From Gigaspora margarita (Eukaryota > Glomeromycota > Glomeromycetes > Diversisporales > Gigasporaceae), in NCBI GenBank assembly GCA_009809945.1, contig WTPW01001275.1:134519-198518 (forward strand): DNA of 64,000 nucleotides, written 5' to 3'. Position 1 is the first letter of the stretch. Each line of letters begins with the position of its first letter. The notes beneath the pieces were generated by a model. It searched no databases. It saw nothing but the letters and a program-made list of their open reading frames with translations, and was not told the origin of the DNA. The position numbers and the translations under genes are program-made. This document shows positions 12,287-23,367 of this stretch, piece by piece.

Positions 12287-13000
12287 GCATTATTCGTGAA
12301 TTGTAAAATACTATTTGTCATTTTAGAGCCGCTATCCTTATCAATTAATAAAAAAAAAAGCTAAAATAGGTAATAATAATAATAAAGTAAAAAAATTAAA
12401 AATAAATAAATAAATAAATCTACGTGAATAAAAATGAATCACTAAATATTAAATGCTAACTTTTTATATATTAAAAGAATACATTCGAATATTCATATAT
12501 CTGTATATATTTTAAAAATGTAATTAATAATTATTGCATTCCCCACGTAGATCACATCCACATTTGGTTTTCAGCAACAACAGGAATCTGGTCAGGTATC
12601 TTGTCTAATCCAAATCTAGTAAGAAGATAATTACTAAATTTTTTTTTAAAAAAAAACAAATTTGTCTTTTCCAGGTCTTTTCATGACCGTCATGCTCAGC
12701 CTGGTGGTAGCACATATTATTTTGATATAACAAACTTGCACCCCCAAGTTATTCCTATCTTGTTTAGGCATGAGCAGTTCTTCTGTTATGCCAATATAAA
12801 GAACCTTAAAGGTTTAGCTTAAATTTTGGGTTACATTAAAGATCAGAATTTTTTAGACATATCCTTGCTCAATAAAGTGATAAAAAAAAAAATGAAGCAA
12901 TAAAAGAATTATCTTTATAAATATTAATGAAAAAGATCATTGCAAATATAAATGTAATTATTAATAAGTAATTATTTTATGGTCTCATGATCTGTGAAAA
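12287..13000. other. gene-free stretch
   Basis: AT-rich with A-runs; about 12539-12740 is richer in G+C than its surroundings, possibly a decayed fragment, but no frame or motif could be recognised. Confidence 0.4.
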
Positions 13001-14259
13001 TCAAGAAAGAGCACGTACCAGTTTTGGGGGTAAATCGGGCTTGAAAACAGGAACAAATCCTGAAATCTCTCCTGTAAGCCATTGTATAAATCTACCCATA
13101 TTTGTATCATGTATAATTTGAGAGGTTCCTAGAGGTTGTGGCCTATAGTCAGATTGTGATGGTTGAGATTGTATAGATGGCATCATAGATTTTATCAAGT
13201 TTTTGATTTTAGTTCTGGTCATACCCAAATTGTTTGAATAATTGTCTTTTCTATAAGATTTATCTGATAATGCTGGGCCCGAATATAAATAAGCTTCAGA
13301 TAATTGCTCTGTCTTATATCTTTCAATTTCTTCAAGTTCTGTGAGCAATTCTGATACGGGCCTATTAATTCTGATGCGTCAAATTTCTAATTGATTATCA
13401 GGAGAAATACTACAAATAAATTGTAATCGAATTTGTTGTTCATCAATACTAGCTAGCTTAGCAAGTTTACATAACTTAGAATAGAATCGACCCATAAAAT
13501 CACTGCCTTGGACCATTAAACCAAAGAGCATTTGCTATTTTTCTGCAGTGACTGTGGGATAGTTAGTTTTAAGCCAGTATATCACTTGGCCATGTCGAAT
13601 TCCATCTGCTACTATAGTTTGTCCAGCATTAGCATTTGGGGCATTGGGTAATTGATCTGTTGGGCACCCATCGGCAAAAGACCAGTCTTCATCAAATACT
13701 GTATGAGCTGGAATAACAATATTTCCAGCCTGGCCCACAGCACCATGTCTTAAATTCACTCTAAGTTGTACTGCCGTTCGTTCTTGTGTTGTACCCAAAT
13801 TGGCTTGGCCAGTATTATCTAATAAATTTCTCAATTTCCAATTCTTTCTTCGAAGAGATCTTTCATACCAGTCTTTAGCATCACCTTTAAGACATGTTTC
13901 AAAAAGTCCATGTACTTGAACTCTATAAGCATGTCCACCTAATACATTAATTCCTATAGCCACAAGATATGAGCGAAAAGTATCAATAAATTTTTTTGGA
14001 TCCTCATCAGGATAGCCATTAAAATTTGGGGGTGGATATCCTGCCATTTCTATTTGTTGAATATTTGGTGGGTTATTTTGTAGCATAAAAATTTGTTGAT
14101 TTAAATTATTAATTAATTGTTCTGAATTTTGGGCTCATGTTTCCACTTGTCCATTTATTTTGTATAGTTCTGCATTAATTTTTCTACTTGTTGTATCGAT
14201 TCGTTATAAGATTTAAGAGATGCATACTAATTGCTTCATCTGTATTACAATCCTATAGT

Positions 14260-15624
14260 CAGTGTTGTCATGGTACATCCTTGGACAATGACTTGGACAA
14301 TTTTGAACAATTTTGGACAATTAAATAAAGTAAAATTACTTAAAATTTTATTAACAGTCATAGGACATGTCCCCTAGAAATAAATTTATAATAAAAATTA
14401 TAAAAAAAACATATGAATTTACTATATAACTTTGAGCTAAGATCCCTCTCTGGGTTAACTAATTAACTTAAAATTAAAGTTTGCAGGTATATAGAACAAG
14501 AAAAGAAGAAAATTTTGAGCTTAAAAAACCATATTAAAATTTTGCTAATTTTGCAATTTTTCAAAATGTAACTCTGTCAAAAACAAATATTTGCAAATTT
14601 TAAATCAGCAGTTATGTGTAAAATTATGCTCTGAATAACTTTACTTAGGCGACGGAAGTAGGTTACCTTGTAAGAAAAATGGGTTATCTATGTACTAAAG
14701 TTAAAATTTATCGTATTTCATAATAAAACTTTTTTTTCTTATTAGGTAACCTACTTTGGGCTCTTAAGCAAAGTTGTTCGGCATGTAATTTTACATCACA
14801 TCTGAGATTGATTCGCGTTTTTCGGACCTTTTCTAAGTGAAAAATGGGTTTAAAGTTCGAAAAAATTTTTTTTTTAAAAAAAAAAATTTTTATTTTTTTT
14901 TTAAAAAAAAAATTTTTTTTCGTACTTTAAACCCATTTTTCACTTAGAAAAGGTCCGAAAAACGCGAATCAATCTCAAATGTGATGTAAAATTACATGCC
15001 GAACAACTTTGCTTAAGAGCCCAAAGTAGGTTACCTAATAAGAAAAAAAAGTTTTATTATGAAATACGATAAATTTTAACTTTAGTACATAGATAACCCA
15101 TTTTTCTTACAAGGTAACCTACTTCNGTCGCCTAAGTAAAGTTGTTCAGAGCATAATTTTACATATAATTGCTGATTTAAAATTTGTAAATATTTGTTTT
15201 TGACAGAGTTACATTTTGAAAAAGTGCAAAATTAGCAAAATTTTAATATGGTTTTTTAAGCTCAAAATTTTCTTCTTTTCTTGTTCTATATACCTGCAAA
15301 CTTTACTTTTAAGTTAATTAGTTAACCCAGAGAGGGATCTTAGCTCAAAGTTATATAGTAAATTCATATGTTTTTTTATAATTTTTATTATAAATTTATT
15401 TTAAACCAATTTTAAGGGGACATGTCCTATGACTGTTAAGATAATCCATTTTAATTTTAACTGAAATGTGTTCAGCACCTAAAAAAATATATAGTTATAT
15501 ATTTTTTAGATAGATTTATTAATTATTAAAGCCTGGACAAGCTTTGGACAATCTTGGACGTTTGGACAATTTTGGACATGGACAAGCCAAAAAAGGCTGT
15601 GGACAGCCAAAACGTACAACACTG
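14260..15624. mobile_element. hAT-like element that is one giant palindrome (about 540-bp arms)
   Basis: The termini CAGTGTTGT and ACAACACTG are flanked by identical 8-bp duplications CCTATAGT (14252-14259 and 15625-15632), diagnostic of hAT insertion. Between subterminal TTGGACAA repeats the interior is an inverted repeat: ACAGTCATAGGACATGTCCC (14354-14373) is mirrored at about 15417-15436, and the arms stay nearly identical to a centre near 14890-14895 made of A/T runs. The element has no transposase. It was inserted into the Gag-like gene, so it is younger than that gene. One ambiguous base (15126) lies in the right arm. Confidence 0.9.
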
Positions 15625-15806
15625 CCTATAGTTGTTGAAGGTTTGTCTATTCTTGAATTTTAATACAAAGCTTTCTAGGAGCAATTCTAATATCTGCCTT
15701 TTTTGTATGCGGATTGTAATTTGGCTATTAAGTTCTCGAGATTTAAATATATTATATTGAGTTCTGTAGGCCTCATAAGCCTAGTGAAGAAGATCGTAGT
15801 CATTTT

Positions 15807-15872
15807 GAAGTGTGGCTAACTGGGTTTGTGAATCAGCTAATTGGGTCTGTGAATCAGCTAACTGGGTTTGCA
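15807..15872 (-). repeat. 21-bp tandem repeat coding a coiled-coil heptad
   Basis: Three 21-bp units (AACTGGGTTTGTGAATCAGCT and variants) encode, on the minus strand, the seven-residue unit LADSQTQ. A repeat length equal to one heptad suggests that the rod of the Gag-like protein grew by unit duplication. Confidence 0.7.
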
Positions 15873-16744
15873 AATTTGCTGCAAATCTGCTACTCAATTT
15901 TTGGCATTAAATACTCAAGCATTTGCTCATAGATATATTTCTAGCACCAATATTTCAAGCCTATTTCCAGCATCAGAAATTATATTAAAATAATCTACAA
16001 TGCTATTTATTGTAGGTGTTATTGTAGTTAAGCTTCAGAAATATAATTCAATATTATGGATTTCTCATTGAATCCTATGATTCTGGATATTGGCTTGATT
16101 TTCAGGAAGAGATAAAGTTTGGAAAGATCCTGGTTGTTGTGCCATTTCTCTGCCTTCTCGTAATTCTTGCTCAAAGCTAGATATATTGTTATTATATTCA
16201 ATAGATAAAATTAAGTTTTCTATATTTTCTAACTTTGAGCCTGCCTTTTTCTGCAATACTTGCTCAGGCCGGGCTCAGCCAAAAAAGAAGTAAACTCTAA
16301 ATAGTTTTCTTTATATAGTTTTCTGAGCTTGTAAGAAAAACCAGTTTATTTCATCCTAAAAAATTGCTAACTGCTTTTCTAAATAATCTATATAATTTTC
16401 TTGTTTTTCAGACTCTTTAAATCCATTTTCTAACTGTTTTATAAGATTAGAAATTTCTGATCGCAATGGGCCTAGTTTCTCATCCTGAATTGAGATTTCT
16501 TTTTCAAGATAATTAATATAATCCTCTTTTGAGACAAGATCCTGTTGTAATTTGCAGACCCAATCTTGTATTGCTAATAAGGCATCTTTAAATTGTATAA
16601 TTCTTCTGCCCTCTATTTTTTTTTCTCGCAAGCTCAAAAAAAATATATATAGTTTGCTGATCTATTTTAAAAACTTATATCTGGCTTTGAGCAAGTATTG
16701 TGAAAAGGCAGTAGAAAAAGATGTTATCTATTCCTATTATTCAT

Positions 16745-17784
16745 ATAGATTCTAGAGAAGGTTGAAAACTAGATATATCTATTGCTTTGTATAAGATTTA
16801 TTATCAGCCTAATGCTATCAAAGAACTGTGAAAAAATTGTATGAAGCTTCTTTAAAAGCTGAATATGATTTTTCTATAGATAAGATATGTAATTGGCTTG
16901 AAAAACAGGCTTTATATCAAATTCATAAACCCTGGCCAAGATTTATTTCTAAAGCCTCTTTTAATAGTATACAGGTTCCTAATGAATGCCATCAAGCAGA
17001 TATTCTTTATATTCCCCATGATCGAATTAATAATATAATTTATAAATATTGTTTATGTATAGTTGATATGGCTTCACGATTTAAGTGGGCAGTTCCTTTA
17101 GCTGATAGGTCAGCTTATTCTGTGGCCAAGGCCTTTAAGAAAGTTTATAGTAATTTCAAGAGTCCTCTTATTTGGTCTAAATTATTAATGGTTGATCCTG
17201 GTTCTGAATTTAAATCTGATTGTAAAGAATTAATGGAAAAATATAATGTTAAAATTAAGGTTGGCACATCTTATAGAAGCCAAGATATTGTTGAAAGATT
17301 TAATCGCACTTTAGCTAAAAAATTGTTTCATTTGCAGGATGCTTCTGATTTATTGTTATCTATATCTAAGAGATCAAGAGCTTGGGTTAAAAAACTTTAT
17401 ATAATTATTGATAACCTTAATAATTTGATAACCAGATTAATTGGCATGGCCCTGGCAAAAGCCATAAAAATGAAACAGATTATTTTAACATCTTCTAAAT
17501 TACGCAATGCCCCTATAGGATTTAATGAGTCTAAATTGGATTATAATACTTTGGTTAGATATTTACTTGAGACAGGAGAGCTAGAAGGCAGTTTTAAGTG
17601 AGCAACTAATATGAACTGGTCTTTCCAAGTTTATTATATTCGTGAAGCATTGGTGCAAAAAAATTAGCCAATCTTGTATTGGCTAGAAGATAATGAAGGC
17701 AATGGACTGAAGTGGTCTTTTGTTAGAGAAGAGCTTCAAATCATTCCTTCTGACACAGAATTACTACCCAGTGGGTGCTTATGA
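16745..17784 (+). pseudogene. rve-family integrase (DDE core) with C-terminal domain, broken
   Basis: From the GTG at 16828 the frame reads an N-terminal region with LEKQALYQIHKPWPRF, then the RNase H-like integrase core: first Asp in HQADILYIP, a strand in YCLCIVDMASRFKWAVPL, second Asp in LLMVDPGSEFKSD, and Glu in IVERFNRTLAKKL. After a TGA at 17599-17601 the same frame continues with NWSFQVYYIREALVQKN, a TAG, then YWLEDNEG and SFVREELQIIP, a typical C-terminal barrel, ending at TGA 17782-17784. Upstream, YYQP and YQRT lie in different frames, indicating a 1-bp loss near 16812. The HKP-containing N-terminus and the absence of an upstream polymerase recall Maverick/Polinton or Ginger-type integrases more than LTR retrotransposon Pol, but that needs a phylogeny. 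It would insert DNA ends into target DNA; this copy is dead. Confidence 0.8.
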
Positions 17785-17846
17785 ATTAAAAATTTTATAA
17801 TATGAAAGATGTTCGTGGAATGCTTCAAGTTGGTGTTCCTGGTCTT

Positions 17847-18226
17847 TTATAAATTAAGGAAATCTTCTGCTTCTTTATCAATCTGGGCTTTGTTAATGAA
17901 GTGGTCTTCAGCTAATTTGTAATATAGTTTATATAGTTCTATAATAGAATTAAGAATCTTTGGATCTCGCCTGTACCATGATTTGTAGTCATTCATAATT
18001 TTATTATATTTGTTTTTATTGGGAATATTGTCATAGCCAAATTTAGTATATATTCTTCTAGGACTTCTGCTTGTCATAATTTTCTAATTCTTTTTTTATA
18101 GTTCTGCATGAACTTGCCATTTTTTGGTTTTCTAAAATAGAGGCCAGCTTTGATTACTTTAATTAAAGCTTGCTCGACTTCTATGAATATGGGCTTGGTA
18201 TCGGTTGATTGATTTTGTGTGCTCAT
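17847..18226 (-). pseudogene. small basic protein next to the integrase, frameshifted
   Basis: On the minus strand an ATG at 18226 starts a 50-codon frame (MSTQNQSTDTKPIFIEV onward) that ends at a TGA overlapping the ATG at 18077 of a second 76-codon frame rich in Tyr, Lys and Asn (contains NDYKSWYRRDPKIL). The ATGA overlap could be two overlapping genes, but joining both parts as one protein of ~125 residues split by a frameshift is simpler. The family is unknown to me. It converges with the integrase and ends 63 bp after it. Confidence 0.5.
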
Positions 18227-18282
18227 TATTTTTATATAAAATATAAAAATATTTAATTAATATTTTTTATTTGTATAAGAAA

Positions 18283-18516
18283 ATGAAAGCTAACTACCTT
18301 TGTAATTATCTTTATAACTCTGGTAAGATTGTTATTTATCCTGAGGAGTGCTAGCATCATTGGAAAAGTAAAAAGCACTATTCTTGTACTAATTGTGGTA
18401 AACCTACAGCTATAGCTTGTGACCAGTATGCAGAGCATATCAGAGGCTATTATGTCATGCAATATTATAATAAATTGTGTAATAAAGCTCAAAAGCTAGA
18501 TCTTATTGATTGCTAA
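18283..18516 (+). pseudogene. small Cys/His protein with an in-frame stop
   Basis: An ATG at 18283 opens a 77-codon frame ending at TAA 18514-18516, broken by a TAG at codon 24. It encodes MKANYLCNYLYNSGK, then, after the stop, HHWKSKKHYSCTNCGKP and a Cys-containing tail. The spaced Cys and His residues (C7, HH, CxxCG) suggest a small zinc-binding fold. It is divergent to the preceding minus-strand ORF, 56 bp away. Function unknown. Confidence 0.45.
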
Positions 18517-18559
18517 TAGGTAATTGACATAGCAATAAGACTTTGAGATATGTATAATA

Positions 18560-18694
18560 AGTTTCACCTTAGATAAGTCTCCCCTCAGATTGGATAAATC
18601 TCACCTCTGATCAGATAAGTCTCACCTCTGATCGGATAAGTCTTACCTCTAATAGCTAAATCTCATCTCTGATCAGATAAATCTCACCTCTAAT
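18560..18694. repeat. 21-bp tandem repeat interrupted by the next element
   Basis: About six units of TCAGATAAGTCTCACCTCTGA and variants (GATAAATCTCACCTCT, GATAAGTCTTACCTCT) run up to the insertion at 18695 and resume at 20645-20680 with AGCTAAATCTCACCTCTG. The array sits just beyond the small ORFs of the integrase block and may mark its end. Confidence 0.8.
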
Positions 18695-20644
18695 TAGTGC
18701 TCCTACGAACCAGACTCGAACGGACTTTAGTCAAGTCCGAGTCTGGTTCGATTTTCGAACTGGACTCAGACTTTTATATTCAGACTTTTTGGTCAAGTCC
18801 GAGTTCGGTCCGGGTTCAGTTCGAAGTTCGCGAACCAGTCCGAGTTCAAATGAGTTATATGTATTTTTTGGTGCTGAACAAGTTTACTTAGTGCATATTT
18901 TTAGGATTAATTAGTAAAATTTTATGAATTTTAAGATTTTATAAAATTTTATTAATAAAATTTTATAAAATCTTATAATACACAAAATTTTATTATTTAA
19001 TTCTAACTTTTTGCACTAAATAAACTTATTCAGCACCTAAAAATGCATCAAATTGGCAGAGTTATTTTTATTTTACTTGAAATTTAGAAGATATATGCAT
19101 AATTTTAGATTTTTGATCAAAAAAGTCAAATTTAAGCATCTATTCTCCAAAGTTTAAGTAAAATAAAAAAACAATCAGCCGATTTAATGTATTTTTAGGT
19201 GCTGAATAAGTTTACTTAGTGCATGTTTTTAGAATTAATTGGTAATATTTTATGAATTTTAAGATTTTATAAAATTTTATTAATAAAATTTTATAAAATC
19301 TTAAAATTCACAAAATTTTATTAATTTTAAGATTTTATAAAATTTTATTAATAAAATTTTATAAAATCTTAGAATTCACAAAATTTTATTAATTAATTCT
19401 AACTTTTTGCACTAATAAAATTGTCAGCACCTATAAATACATTTAATCGGCTGAATATTTTTTATTTTACTTGAAATTTGGAGAATAGGTGCTTAAATTT
19501 GATCTTTTTGATCAAAAATCCAAAATTATGCATCTATATCTAAATTTCAAGTAAAATAAAAATAATTGTGCCGATTTGATGTGTTTTTAGGTGCTGAATA
19601 TGTTTACTTAGTGCATAAAGTTAGAATTAATTAATAAGAATTTGTGAATTATAAGGTTTTATAGAATTTTATTAATAAAATTCTATAAAANNNNNNNNNN
19701 NNNNNNNNNNNNNNNNNNNNNNNNNNNNNNNNNNNNNNNNNNNNNNNNNNNNNNNNNNNNNNNNNNNNNNNNNNNNNNNNNNNNNNNNNNNNNNNNNNNN
19801 NNNNNNNNNNNNNNNNNNNNNNNNNNNNNNNNNNNNNNNNNNNNNNNNNNNNNNNNNNNNNNNNNNNNNNNNNNNNNNNNNNNNNNNNNNNNNNNNNNNN
19901 NNNNNNNNNNNNNNNNNNNNNNNNNNNNNNNNNNNNNNNNNNNNNNNNNNNNNNNNNNNNNNNNNNNNNNNNNNNNNNNNNNNNNNNNNNNNNNNNNNNN
20001 NNNNNNNNNNNNNNNNNNNNNNNNNNNNNNNNNNNNNNNNNNNNNNNNNNNNNNNNNNNNNNNNNNNNNNNNNNNNNNNNNNNNNNNNNNNNNNNNNNNN
20101 NNNNNNNNNNNNNNNCGGTTCGGGTTTGGTCCGGTTCGGGTTCGGTCTGGGATCGAACCGGACTCGGACTCTAAATTTTACTAATTTCGAACTTCGAACC
20201 AGACTCAGACTCAATTATGAGTTCGGTCCGGGTCCGGTTCGAAGTTCGCGAACCAGTCCGAGTTCGAATATAGTTATATGTATTTTTTGGTGCTGAACAA
20301 GTTTACTTAGTGCATGTTTTTAGAATTAATTAGTAAAATTTTATGAATTATAAGATTTTATAAAATTTTATTAATAAAATTTTATAAAATCTTATAATTC
20401 ATAAAATTTTACTAATTAATTCTAAAAACATGCACTAAGTAAACTTGTTCAGCACCAAAAAATACATATAACTATATTCGAACTCGGACTGGTTCGCGAA
20501 CTTCGAACCGGACCCGGACCGAACTCATAATTGAGTCTGAGTCTGGTTCGAAGTTCGAAATTAGTAAAATTTAGAGTCCGAGTCCGGTTCGATCCCAGAC
20601 CGAACCCGAACCGGACCAAACCCGAACCGAACCTAGGAGCACTA
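18695..20644. mobile_element. hAT-like element composed of alternating palindromes
   Basis: The termini TAGTGCTCCTA and TAGGAGCACTA are perfectly inverted and flanked by CCTCTAAT (18687-18694) and CCCCTAAT (20645-20652), an 8-bp duplication with one mismatch. Inside, palindrome A (around TTTATTAATAAA, centres 18953.5, 19281.5, 19349.5, 19673.5 and 20372.5) alternates with palindrome B (around TTTTTGATCAAA, centres 19116.5 and 19511.5), neighbours being 162-165 bp apart apart from one 68-bp extra A copy. The boundary between A and B carries GTGCTGAA.AAGTTTACTTAG. The ends are GTTCGG/CCGAAC-rich. The last 529 bases mirror around 20372.5, predicting a terminus at about 20101 inside the gap. No transposase is seen. 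Confidence 0.85.
19691..20115. other. assembly gap (425 Ns)
   Basis: The unresolved bases fall between palindromes of the array. The true length is uncertain; hairpins and near-identical units probably defeated assembly. Confidence 0.95.
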
Positions 20645-20652
20645 CCCCTAAT

Positions 20653-21015
20653 AGCTAAATCTCACCTCTGCGAGATGAGATTTGCATTTTTTGTCCTTTG
20701 CTAGATAGTAATAAATCGCTTTTTGAATTAATTCTAGGATAACATAGAAAATAGTATATATTTTAGGTTTGAATGGGCTCATAGAGAGCACACTCAGACA
20801 CTTCAGTCCTCGATGCTCTCAGCTTGTTTCAAGGGCAAGCAATATAGCATAATTTTTTTGTTATCTTGTTTGGGATTAAAAACCTAGCCAGAGCATTAAC
20901 AAAGACATGTACTTCTTAAAGTTGGAAACCCCAAATTAAGTATAAGAAGAGTAGGTTAACAGGATTTGGCTCTAGCGTAATTTGGAGCTTGAATTCAATA
21001 TAAGATTACATATAT
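20653..21015. other. end of the 21-bp array, then an unassigned stretch
   Basis: One last repeat unit is followed by an inverted fragment (GAGATGAGATTTGC). From about 20770 to 21000 the sequence is less AT-rich and could be old coding sequence, for instance LINE-derived, but I cannot follow a frame. Confidence 0.4.
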
Positions 21016-22157
21016 CTAGAAGAGTTTGTAAAGAAGATAGAAAATCATTCTGGATACATTTATAGAATTCTGATCCCAGAACTCCCTTTTTCGGCCTACT
21101 CCTTTAGTCTCATTTACAAAAAATATAATATAGAACAACCTATATGATGTGCTATCAAAAATATTTGCAATGCACATATAATTGCTATGTGGTCCTCCCA
21201 ATATAGAATTCAACAAATTATCCTTATAGCCCAACAAATAGATTGGAATGCAACCTGGCTATACCTTAATCACAATCATAAACGTACTCATAACTATACC
21301 AATTTCTAGCTCAGCTTCCAAAAATCTTTTCACATTAAATGCATGCTACATATGCTTCCTACTCTTTCACATTTTTTTTCTATTAATTCTGCAAATATAC
21401 ATCCTACCTGCATTATATGCAACCAAACTGATCATGGATTCTATTAGCTACTTTGCCCAAACTCAAATAGCATTTCAAATATTATCCAAAATATAATTAT
21501 ACAATACTCTTTTTTAGATCTACCAGATCTATCTCTTAATGAACTATAACAGCTATGCAACAATCTTCTAACACATTACTGCCTTTCACCTACACAATCT
21601 ACACCATTCAATACTACAACTTTCTATACTACAATTTAGGGTTACATTCCAAAATCACTCATCAATATTATCTCTCAACATACTTCTTACAAAAATGCAA
21701 CCAATACTATTATTAAGCTCCTTTTACTTATTTCACAAAGGATCTATAAACAATTATGGAAACCATACTGCATAAATTTAGCACATATACTTCTCATTAC
21801 AACAGAGCCTTATATACTTATAGCTGCATTTGTGGCTTACCAGATCAACAACATGAAAATAATAATAGCACATGTCCACCTTTGGGCTTAGCACTCAGAA
21901 AAATAGAAATCTGGTCATACAACTAGATAAAATATAGCTTTCCAACTAACTCTATTCTTCATATTTAAATCTAGGTGAGTTTTAACCACTCTAGTAGATT
22001 TAGGTTGCAGATAAATTAGTTAGAATTTTTCTACCTATAGTTTGAGTCTTAATTCTTGTATAATTAATAATTGTAATTTGAGAAACCCCATGAGGAATCT
22101 CACACATTTTATTAATAAAGATAAAGGCAAAACCTCACCTTAACACCAAAAAAAAAA
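21016..22157 (+). mobile_element. 5'-truncated LINE, C-terminal end and 3' tail
   Basis: Translated on the plus strand, the segment around 21170-21500 gives CNAHIIAMW, DWNATWLYLN, then HIKCMLHMLPT and a CxxC-containing HPTCIICNQTDHG. These match in order the C-terminal part of the full LINE at 31734-40159 (CRAHIIAWW, NWNASWLYIN, KLLLNKLPS, NPNICHICQQ). Stops and shifts interrupt it. The 3' untranslated part shares AAATCTAGGTGAGT with that LINE and ends in an A-run (22148-22160). The left edge is approximate; 5' truncation is normal for LINE insertions. Confidence 0.7.
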
Positions 22158-22617
22158 AAATTATCCAATGTAGTTTTTATTATGAAATTATTAAAGAGGT
22201 ATATATTTAAGTGAATAGAAATTTGTCACATCTGCAACATGTCGCACTCTGTGATTCAACCAATCAAATCGCTCAATTTTGTAAACATAAAAAATTTTTA
22301 AAAAAACTAAAAATTTTACTAATAAAATATAAGAATAAATAAGCGATAACAAAATATATAGTATAAAATTTTATTCTGAACAACTTTTTCTAAGTTACAA
22401 AGATAGATTATCTTAGTAAAAAAAGATGTTTTATAAGAAAAAACAAAATTTCTAAATTAGTACATATAGAACTTTTTTTACTTATTTAATCTATATTTAT
22501 GTTTTAAGTATTATATGCAAAATTTTATGCTAAACAACTTTTTCTAAGTTAAAAAAATAGATTGTTTTAGTAAAAAAAAAGTTTTATATGTGCTAACTTT
22601 TGAAATTTTGTTTTTTC

Positions 22618-23367
22618 ATCCTGCGGGTTGATAGCATAGTGGTTGCACTCCCAGAACATTAACAGTTTCAAGTGCAAGATCGCTAGTTAAAGTCTTATGA
22701 ATGGCAAATTAACTACACATGATCATGTGAAGAACAACTTGAATTAGGATACTAGGACCACGTTTGGACAGCTCAGCCATGCAGAGTTGTGTTCCCTGCA
22801 GTTGTATTCCCCGTTTGGAAATAGAAATTGGATCTTACCCAAAAATGGAAGGATAACTGCTCCAAATACGAATTAGACGAAATATAGAGTAATCTGCTCT
22901 AATAAGATGTCTTTGTATTTGTCCATCTCGGGGATGAAAAAATTCTGGATGAATTGGAATGGGTCAGGAGCCGAAGTTGGAGGGATACCTGGTTCAAGAT
23001 GAATTGAATAGAACATGGAGTAGTCTGCTCTAATGGGGTGAGTGAGCTGCCTTGGGGTGAAAAAGTTCTGAAAAAATCAGATTGGGTCAGGAGCTAAAAG
23101 ACATCATCAGGTACCCCTGGGTAGGTATGCAAGAATTATGGTTAAAACCTCTGATAGTAGATACGCCAACTGGCTAAAACCAGTTGGAACAATAAAAACA
23201 AAAAAGGATGGCTTAGTACCAGTTAGCTGCGGTAGATAATAGTAAATAGATACATATATGTAGATCATTACAAAATGTATAAAAATGTAAAATTAATAAC
23301 AAAAAAAGATCATAATAAAGAAGCGCCACTCAGCACTCCTAGTGATAGAACAACTAGGGTTTAAAAA
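22618..23367 (+). mobile_element. tRNA-headed SINE, type 1
   Basis: It begins CCTGCGGGTTGATAGCATAG; TAGCATAGTGGTTG is a good Pol III A box and GATCGCTAGTTAAAGTC a decayed B box. The body includes AACTGGCTAAAACCAGTT and ends in an A-rich tail. Target duplications AAATTTTGTTTTTTC (22603-22617 and 23368-23382) are identical over 15 bases, proving insertion into the arm of the Mutator-like element. Related copies: 45404-46047 (minus) and 47792-48473. It is longer (~750 bp) than most SINEs. Confidence 0.8.

Larger units (their letters stand above)
13001..16637 (-). pseudogene. Gag-like coiled-coil protein of a retro- or integrase-type element, interrupted
   Basis: Read on the minus strand and skipping the insertion at 14260-15632, one broken frame of about 750 codons can be followed. 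Its N-terminal half is coiled coil (segments at 16637-16356 and 16256-16065, and heptads at 15872-15807). The C-terminal half (14086-13001) has a Gag-type helical domain with FNGYPDEDPKKFIDTFRSYL and GDAKDWYERSL, as in PF03732-like Gag proteins, then a second region. In-frame stops include TGA near 14133, TAG at 13532-13534 and TGA near 13380, plus several upstream; the true start is unknown because the 16637 end begins with TTG. No zinc knuckle, protease or reverse transcriptase follows downstream. It lies divergently to the integrase at 16745. Such a protein would normally form particles or bind nucleic acid; here it cannot be made intact. Confidence 0.7.

Noticed and set aside
19672..20214. 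180-codon minus-strand frame
   Set aside because: Most of it is the assembly gap; the rest is the palindromic CCGAAC-rich end of a transposon.
21248..21496. 82-codon hydrophobic frame as a membrane protein
   Set aside because: Another frame of the same DNA matches the C-terminal region of the LINE, so the hydrophobic frame is a shadow.
22620..22700. Functional tRNA gene
   Set aside because: A and B boxes are recognisable but acceptor-stem pairing is absent and the sequence continues into a SINE body with target duplications.
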